Assembly: GCA_014729455.1 (NCBI GenBank)
Contig: WJJW01000317.1
Span: 1 to 5,997, forward strand
Reading direction: 5' to 3'
DNA: 5,997 bases
Source: Candidatus Eiseniibacteriota bacterium
GTDB lineage: Bacteria > Eisenbacteria > RBG-16-71-46 > CAIMUX01 > VGJL01
In this document: positions 5,702 to 5,997 of the stretch, piece by piece
Layout of the letters: each line of letters starts with the position of its first letter
Position numbering within the stretch: position 1 is the first letter of the stretch
Program-made: the position numbers and the translations under genes
Notes under the pieces: generated by a model
Seen by the model: the letters and a program-made list of their open reading frames with translations, nothing else
Database searches by the model: none
Told to the model about the DNA's origin: nothing

Positions 5702-5997
5702 GCACGTCTCCGATCGACCTGCAGCGAGTTCGGATCGTCGTGTTCGACAACGACGGCACGCTGGTCCCGTCGCACGAGGTCGCGAACCCGGCGATCCAGC
5801 GAGGGTTCCGGAGGTTCGCCGAGAGCCGCGGTCTCGATCTCGCTCCTCCGACCGACGCGCGGATCCGCGAGCTGACCGGCCAGCCCGGTTCGGTGTTCTA
5901 TCGCGCGTTGCTTCCGGAGCCGCTGCAGCCGCTGGCGGGCGAGCTCCGGTCGATCTGCCTCGACGAAGAGGTCGTGGCGATGCGCGCGTCGGCCCGC
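5698..5997 (+). CDS. HAD-superfamily hydrolase (phosphoglycolate phosphatase-like), N-terminal part
   Basis: One hundred codons of a haloacid dehalogenase-like phosphatase, cut by the right edge. Motif I is clear: VVFDNDGTLV (14-23), with nucleophile Asp17 and general acid Asp19 in the DxDGT context. The sequence that follows looks like the start of a helical C1-type cap (about 28-100), including TGQPGSVFYRALLPE (60-74), which resembles the cap of Gph-like phosphatases. Motifs II-IV lie outside the window, so substrate and subfamily are open. The start is GTG at 5698, sharing the bases GTGA with the stop of the CrtC-like gene. There is no good Shine-Dalgarno sequence at normal distance (AGGGA at 5676-5680 is 17 bases off), so translation probably depends on termination of the upstream gene. 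The two genes therefore look like one operon. The family is confident; the role is not. Confidence 0.88.
   Translation, partial: MSTSPIDLQRVRIVVFDNDGTLVPSHEVANPAIQRGFRRFAESRGLDLAPPTDARIRELTGQPGSVFYRALLPEPLQPLAGELRSICLDEEVVAMRASAR

Overview
The window looks like chromosomal DNA from a GC-rich Gram-negative (diderm) bacterium. The base composition is strongly GC-biased, third codon positions are mostly G or C, and the bifunctional penicillin-binding protein has the PBP1B-type layout with a UB2H-like domain, which is a feature of bacteria with an outer membrane. I cannot name the lineage from sequence alone. An uncultured high-GC phylum is as plausible as a proteobacterium. I see no rRNA, tRNA, CRISPR array, insertion sequence or phage gene.

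Layout from left to right. Positions 1-475 (minus strand) hold the N-terminal 158 codons of a class V aminotransferase-fold cysteine desulfurase, cut by the window edge. A 57-bp divergent gap (476-532) separates it from a PBP1B-like peptidoglycan glycosyltransferase/transpeptidase at 533-2869 (plus). That gene converges, with only 27 bp between stop codons, on an ADP-ribosylglycohydrolase-family gene at 2897-4312 (minus), whose C-terminus carries a long mixed-charge Glu/Asp and Arg/Ser tail. A 237-bp divergent gap (4313-4549) follows. Then come a carotenoid 1,2-hydratase (CrtC)-like lipocalin-fold gene at 4550-5701 (plus), apparently starting at CTG, and a HAD-superfamily phosphatase that starts inside its stop codon (GTGA overlap, 5698) and runs off the window.

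The genes do not form one pathway. They read as housekeeping functions (sulfur mobilisation, cell-wall synthesis) beside two less well-defined units: the orphan ADP-ribosyl hydrolase and the two-gene CrtC-like/HAD operon. The tightest functional link the sequence supports is between the last two, through overlapping start and stop.

The most striking property of the window is not a gene. The tetranucleotide GATC occurs about 120 times by hand count in 6 kb, several times the chance expectation, and synonymous codons appear to be chosen to create it. I found no clear evidence of a wholly new multi-gene system. The best candidates for a second look are the GATC bias, the ADP-ribosyl hydrolase tail and the non-AUG start of the CrtC-like gene.
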